64,000 nt of DNA from Anastrepha obliqua (lineage: Eukaryota; Arthropoda; Insecta; Diptera; Tephritidae): positions 118,685,792 through 118,749,791 of the forward strand of contig NC_072892.1 of the NCBI RefSeq assembly GCF_027943255.1, read 5' to 3'. The notes under the pieces were generated by a model that did not search any database, was not told the DNA's origin, and saw nothing but the letters and a program-made list of their open reading frames with translations. Of this stretch, positions 58,785 to 64,000 are shown in pieces. Position 1 is the first letter of the stretch. Each line of letters begins with the position of its first letter. A program made the position numbers and the translations under genes.

Positions 58785-59398
58785 CTAGCGGACCCGACAG
58801 ACTTCGTTCTGTCAAATAGATTTTGAATGTGACAGTTTATATTTCGACCTTAAGACGTTTTTACTCTGCTGACCGCCCTATCATCATGGTGACGGTTCTG
58901 TTCAGGAGAATTAAAGAAAAGGGTCAGCTCGGGTGACGTAAGTATCTTCTCTTACACGAACTTTGGCCACCCTTTTGGGACCCACTAAAAACCCCGACTG
59001 GGATGTTTGCCAGAGGGCTTCAAACTAAGAGGGGAACTTAAGGTTCAAACCTGATTGAAAGGTGACAAATATTTATAAAGTGGGTGCTTCAATGACAAAA
59101 CATAGAGATAATTAATTATTTATTATTATTATTATTAACGTAGGGTTAATAACCGATATAATAAAGAATAATGAAATAAAACGTATATAAGTATTTACAG
59201 TAATCGCTTTATTGTAAATCAAGTGAATCATAATTATTAACAAAAATCTGTTTTATTTTTATGGTAGTGCTTTATGATATACAATGTTTTTTGTTTGATT
59301 ACCTGGTGAACATAGATACAAACAAATCTGATGGTTTTCCAACACGGGGACAGGCAACATACAATTGACCATGTGAGAAACATGGGTGTTCTAGATTA
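58785..59398 (-). mobile_element. Helitron relic: 3' terminus and helicase C-terminus
   Basis: Read in reverse, the element ends GACAGAACGAAGTCTGTC (hairpin), GGGTCCGC and terminal CTAG at 58785, a canonical Helitron 3' end. About 500 bases inward (59297-59398) the reverse strand reads HPCFSHGQLYVACPRVGKPS followed by DLFVSM, the last helicase motif of Helitron RepHel (CFSHGQLYVACSRVG). The rest of the protein is missing to the right. The fragment is therefore a truncated autonomous Helitron. Confidence 0.85.
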
Positions 59399-60626
59399 GT
59401 TAATAATGTTTGTCTTTTGTTATTCTTAACATTTGTTTATCTTCTGTTCTTCTTAAAATAGATTCGTCTTTTGTTATTCTTAAAATATGTTTATCTTTGG
59501 TATTCTTAAAATATGCTTGGATTTGTTCCGCACTACTTGATTATTCTTAGAATTTACTTAACTATTTTTATTTATTATTTGTGAATGAAATCATTCCTTA
59601 ACTCGTTCTGAAACTAAAACAAAAGAAAGAATATTGCGCGGTCAATCAAATCTATAGCTCTTACATTTTTTGACTTTTCAATTTGGTCGGGTTCACAATA
59701 TTATCACTTTTGTGTAAACGCATTAGATCCTCCAAAGCAAACACGCACACACACGAACGCGCAATATTTGTATGGTAAAATAAAAAATAGTTTAAAAAAA
59801 CTAAAAAACACGCTTTTATTGCCAATCGAACTAAAAAGTATAAAATAAATTTTAATGACAAAGAGACCTATAATGAAGTAATAGCAAATCGAACGATCAG
59901 TCATAGTCAACTACCTCAGAACACAATTATAACAAAAATTAAGATACAAATAGAATAATTCAAATTAGAGTTAAAAGCGTGGGATGCTTGATATAGTAAA
60001 TATTACAATCATTCTATTGGCAACTACCTATGTACAGAAGGTTATGAAAGTGAAGCAAAATGCATCCATGCGTTGTTGAGTTATGCGCTTACCAACATAT
60101 TTTGCGATTCTAATTTTTTTACATGTTTTATTTAAAAAAAAATCTAGGCGTGTTAGTTGAAAGACCCCTTATTTCCAATAAACTGACTAATTGTTTCTTG
60201 TACTTTGTGAGGTTGTTATATGCATATTTGGGATGCAAATTTTTGCGATTTTTACGATTTCGGGATTTTTGGGATTCCGTTGCATTGTAACAATTCCCAT
60301 ATTTCGGGACTACTATCATTGTTTTGCATCAACCTAACTAGAAAAAACTGCATTAATATTGTTTGAGAAGAATCCTACCATATGGCAAATAATATGAGGT
60401 AATAAGTGGGTTTTTTTATTTATGTAAAGTGAAAATTATTTCCTTACTAATAAAACCAAAGACAAAAGATAAGTTTATGCTCATTTGATAATACCTAATA
60501 TCTATATATTTGAAAAATAACATATATTAAAAAAATATGGATGCAAAAAAGCTGAAAAGGTAAACAGAAATATTTTATGGTTGAAAGAAGTTCACATATT
60601 TTTAAATTTCCTATAATTTAAGCGGA
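59399..60626. other. Gene-free interval
   Basis: Starts with repeated TTTGTTATTCTTAAAATATG words (59400-59520). The piece at 60227-60420 resembles 11021-11200 and is probably an old dispersed repeat. No supported gene. Confidence 0.45.
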
Positions 60627-60640
60627 ATAAGCGAAAAATA

Positions 60641-60951
60641 AGCGGCCGCCGTAGTCAAATGGGTTGGTGCGTGATCACCATCACAGAGAGAACGTTGGTT
60701 CGAATCTCGGTGAAACACCAAAATTAAGAAAAACATTTTTCTAATAGCGGTCGCCTTTCGGCAGGGAATGGCAAACCTCAGAGTGTATTTCTGCCATGAA
60801 AAAGCTCCTCATAAAAATATCTGGCGTTCGGGGTAGGCTTGAAACTGTAGGTCCCTCCATTTGTGGAACAACATCAATACGCACACCACAAATAGGAGGA
60901 GGAGCTCGGCCATACACCCAAAAAAGGTGTACGCGCCAATTATATATATAT
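60641..60951 (+). mobile_element. tRNA-derived SINE, near-complete with target duplication
   Basis: Starts AGCGGCCGCCGTAGTCAAAT. It has a box A-like TAGTCAAATGGG (60652-60663) and a box B-like GGTTCGAATCTC (60697-60708), the promoter of tRNA-derived SINEs. The body contains AATAGCGGTCGCC, TTCTGCCATGAAAAAGCTCC, GTAGGTCCCTCCATTTGTGG and GGAGGAGCTCGGCC, and it ends in a (TA)n tail. ATAAGCGAAAAATA flanks it on both sides (60627-60640 and 60952-60965), a 14-bp duplication diagnostic of target-primed retroposition. Other copies: 26995, 30505, 36702, 50697, 54091, 56486 and probably 62210. Confidence 0.9.
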
Positions 60952-60965
60952 ATAAGCGAAAAATA

Positions 60966-62209
60966 GTAGTTTTTACTACATATAAGATTTATTATAAAAC
61001 AAAGAATCTAGTAACTTTTCACAATACAGGCATGCACATGCACGCATTGTTTGTTATATCAAAAAGTAAACAAAAACAGAAGCGTTGAAACATATCCATA
61101 TTTGCTAGAAAGTTAAAGTCAATGTTGCTTTTTTTGCTATCAAAAATGATGTTTAAGCCCCCATTTTATATGCTTAGTAAGAAATTACAAATCCCGAAAA
61201 TTCCGATGTTATTTATTTCCGATCCCGATATATTCGGGATCTAAAAAAGACTACATATGGCATGTATATGCAGTTACTTAAGCAGTTTAAGAAATGTACT
61301 TGCTTTTTCACACTTCTATCATTATTTGTAATCGTCTTTCAATGCTCACCTTTCTTCAACCACTTATGTGTTAGTGCGCTTGTAGTAGCTTAGTAATTAC
61401 CATTTATTTAGTTGAAGCACTCGCACTTTTCCTATTTAACAACTTGTTCAACTACTCAACAATTTAAGTGAATTGCAGAGGGAACAATGCATTGCATTCA
61501 TTTATTTCAGCCATTCATTCACTCACACAATCGCGCTGCCATATACTCAAAGAGTCAATTCATTCGTTGCTTTCTTCTTTAGCGAGCTTTTATTTATATT
61601 CGTTTGCTATGCAAGCTAAGTATGTATATCTGTAAACGAGTAGCGTTGTTGTTGTTGTTTGTGTGGCTGATCAATCAGCGTGAGCTGGCTTTGTGACAAA
61701 GAAGAAAAACATGGAGGGAAAGAAAAAGGGGGGGGAAAAGACAATTTGAAGTCTGAATAGATGAAAAGCAACTGCACTTTCTTTCTTTCTTTCTTTGGCT
61801 TTTCAGCGAGCTAAGAAATGCTGAAATGCTTCAAGTGATATATGCATTGCTGCTTTCCTCAGAAAATGTCGTAAACTCTGCTGTTGCATCCGATTTTTAT
61901 TTTGCTGTGCAATACTCCATGATCCATTTTCCGTTTTCCATTCGCCATTTTCTGTTTGGTATTCATGCCATTTTTTCGCTCTTTTTTAATTTCTGTAACA
62001 ACAGTAGATTTCTCATTGTTAGTCAAATGATTAGTTGCGAAATACTTTGGTTTTGTATTTGCATGCATTGTATAAGTTTCGTGCAGAATCTTGAAGCTGT
62101 TCATTGGCTTGCCGCCACCAAGCTGGGCACGTAACTTATACGCGGTTGTGAGCGCATTTGCATTTTTCGCATGCAAAATTTACTTTTGAAAAATACAATT
62201 TGTATTGGA
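60966..62209. other. Gene-free interval with microsatellites
   Basis: (GTT)n at 61645-61660 and (CTTT)n at 61778-61796. Opposed frames at 61826-62176 are dominated by CCATTTTCCG-like repetition and have no motif. Nothing supported. Confidence 0.45.
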
Positions 62210-62465
62210 TATGAGACTGCCGCAGCCAAGAGAATACGTGCTCCACAGAAATTTGACAAATTCAAGGTTCGAGACCAACTTTGGTTATGAAATGTCAAAT
62301 GATAGAAACATTTTTATCCAATAGCGATCACCACTTGGCGGACATTGATAAGCCGTGAGTGCATGTCTATTACGAAAAAAATGCTTCTGGTAAAACGTAG
62401 CTGCCATTTAATGGCGGCATAAAAGTGTTTGTTTCTCCATTTATGAGACAAAAAAGGATATTAGC
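62210..62465 (+). mobile_element. Probable degenerate tRNA-derived SINE
   Basis: Weak colinearity: CAAGGTTCGAGACCAACTTT (box B zone), TCCAATAGCGATCACCACTT, GGCGGACATTGATAAGCC, ATTACGAAAAAAATGCTTCT, GTAGCTGCCATTTAATGGCG, GTTTCTCCATTTATG. Substantially decayed compared with 60641-60951. Confidence 0.5.
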
Positions 62466-63035
62466 TTTAATTATTTACACTAAGGGAAATTTAGGTAATA
62501 ATGACTTGGCTCGAAAAGAAGGGAACTAATTTTAAAAGGCTGACATAGTTATTTCTTTTTTAATTTTTGGCTTGCAAGACTCTTTTTTAAAGTTGAAGGT
62601 TTTGGAAAACCCAAAAGTAATGCGATCAAAACATTTATTGGTACATAGTATGGTGTTGCCGACTTGACACGAGCGCACGAACACGAGCTTGATTTGCCAT
62701 TGACTTCATAAGTGATCCACGCAAGTGTGCTATGCAACTTGAGTTAAGCCACATTCGATGGCAGAGTATTCGATTGGAATAGTATTGATATGTGAATTGT
62801 TGATCTTAAGGGAGTAAAAAAGTGACGTGTCGCTTCAGAAGAGTGGCACGTTTGAGAGAATGCTATCATAAAATAGTTCGTTACATAACTGGAACTGCCC
62901 TTTTAGGTTTTTACTGCCGAGTTGGAAAGTTTTCTTAATTCTTGATATTTTGGTAAATTTTCAGTGAATTGATCCTTTTTCATCATTTATTCTTTATCTA
63001 AGATTATTTATACGAAAGTACTTTTATGTGCACGT
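62466..63035. other. Gene-free interval
   Basis: No recognised feature on either strand. Confidence 0.35.
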
Positions 63036-63039
63036 GTGT

Positions 63040-63440
63040 TCTTTCGAAATTTATACTATATTTATTGTATCGGCCACTCTGAGAGACAGGTAACCCATAT
63101 ATATAGAACCTCACTCGTATACAATTTATACTTCGCTTCAGAAGAGCATAAAATGGGCATAAAAACCTGGATAGGGAGGGCTTACGAACTCTCACAGAAA
63201 CAGAAATGCTTAAAGCAATAGAATTTTCACTGAGGTAGAGTGCTGAATAACCCTTGATGAGCGATATATACCTTGCCTGTTGCACTGTCAAATGTGTGAG
63301 TTCTATTGAAAATGATTCCTAGATTTCTGGCAGTGTCACTAAATTGTATAGCAGTGTTATTCAATTTTACGTCACTGTAGTCTTCGACTTTCAAAGTCTT
63401 CTTGTAAACAAGGATACTCTAAGATTTACTCGAGATATTT
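63040..63440 (-). mobile_element. LINE reverse transcriptase fragment
   Basis: Read in reverse, one frame gives VEDYSDVKLNNTAIQFSDTA, then RNLGIIFNRTHTFDSATGKV, the NLGVxFDxxLTFxxHI block just after the RT catalytic core. A second frame continues LIKGYSALYLSENSIALSIS, a decayed thumb region. Clade uncertain (jockey or CR1 type). Inactive. Confidence 0.6.
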
Positions 63441-63800
63441 TTTAAATTTTTATTATCGGTTCGATATCGGTATGAATATGAACATACATTGCATATTTGA
63501 GCTATGTGAAAATAAATAATTTGGAGAAAAGTCTAACATAACATGGAAATCATTGGATTTCTTTAAATATTGAAGAAAAAAATTATGTCCAATACTCGTA
63601 TGATCAACGGGCCATTCCTAATAGTTTTTCTAGCTTTTTCAAAGTCCATATTTAAAGTGAAGTTAAAAGTTCTGACCATTTCGGCTTTGGCCATAGTCTT
63701 GAACCATATCTCAGGATGTATATTTCGTTTGGGTCTAAGAATTTGGCGATATAAAGTGTGTCTACTAGCTTCTTCAAAAACAGTGTTGTGTATGGTGTAG

Positions 63801-64000
63801 CTTGTTTTGTCTTTGCTTTTCAAATTTAAGGTAAAAAAGAGAAAGTTCGATGTATTCTGCACTGCCACAAACAAAAAAATTGAAATGTTCGAGCAGGTGG
63901 CCAAAAAAATTTGTGCTATTTATGAGACCAATAGAGTATCAAATGTAATAAAACAGTGGGATAAAGCCAACTTCAATTGCGGAATTATGATAATGTCTCC
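63801..64000 (+). other. Open frame running off the window edge
   Basis: From a stop at about 63799 the plus frame is open to the last base. It contains KVKKRKFDVFCTATNKKIEM, then FEQVAKKICAIYETNRVSNV and IKQWDKANFNC. The Lys-rich, helical character and IKQW recall DNA-binding or transposon proteins, but I do not recognise the family. No start or splice site can be assigned. Confidence 0.25.

Noticed and set aside
61826..62176. Overlapping frames of over 100 codons on both strands
   Set aside because: Driven by CCATTTTC-type repetition; no recognisable domain on either strand.

Overview
The window looks like one stretch of a dipteran genome, probably an acalyptrate fly and possibly a tephritid. 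It is AT-rich and intron-bearing, with CA/TACA microsatellites. It holds relics of almost every insect transposon class: RTE-, R1-, jockey- and I-like LINEs, mariner, Tc1, hAT-like and TTAA-flanked elements, Helitrons and a tRNA-derived SINE. There are no operons, Shine-Dalgarno sites or dense ORFs. The species is an inference. Host gene content is very low, and almost everything recognisable is a dead mobile element. || Host gene (4.17-6.73 kb, + strand): three consecutive terminal exons of a type I membrane protein, with correct splice sites and matching phases. They encode the end of a cysteine-containing luminal domain and a Thr/Ser/Asn-rich stalk, then one transmembrane helix, then a short tail with a YxxPhi motif (YSRV) and a terminal acidic-dileucine signal. 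This fits Lerp, the insect counterpart of the cation-independent mannose-6-phosphate receptor. The upstream exons were not found and are probably outside the window. The last intron contains a long TTTTAA array. || Accessory layout: an unassigned ORF (8.0-8.4 kb); R1-like and mariner pieces (8.9-9.6); two abutting TTAA-flanked non-autonomous elements (12.3-13.6); a LINE RT on the minus strand (13.7-14.9); mariner and LINE tails (17-20.9); a rearranged RTE-like LINE (21.5-22.5); a Tc1 element carrying a LINE fragment (23.5-25.8); LINE, SINE, mariner and pogo-like remnants and a third TTAA element (26.8-29.6); I- and jockey-like LINEs (31-36); RTE-like RT beside a TGTAAT-rich repeat (37-38.3). 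|| Further right: a 393-bp segment at 39.0 kb is copied almost exactly at 42.9 kb inside a Tc1-like element and is flanked by a 17-bp target duplication. Then come a mariner relic, R1 fragments interrupted by a Helitron with higher-order internal repeats (45.7-47.5), a 100-bp tRNA-like inverted repeat (50.4-50.7), an endonuclease-like ORF (51.2-51.6), an RNase H LINE (52.8-53.4), a hAT-like element with a doubled right terminal repeat (55.8-56.4), a mariner inserted in a SINE tail (56.5-57.7), a Helitron helicase relic (58.8-59.4) and a near-complete SINE with target duplications (60.6). || The genes do not form a pathway. The interest lies in nested transposon history and a few unusual repeat structures.
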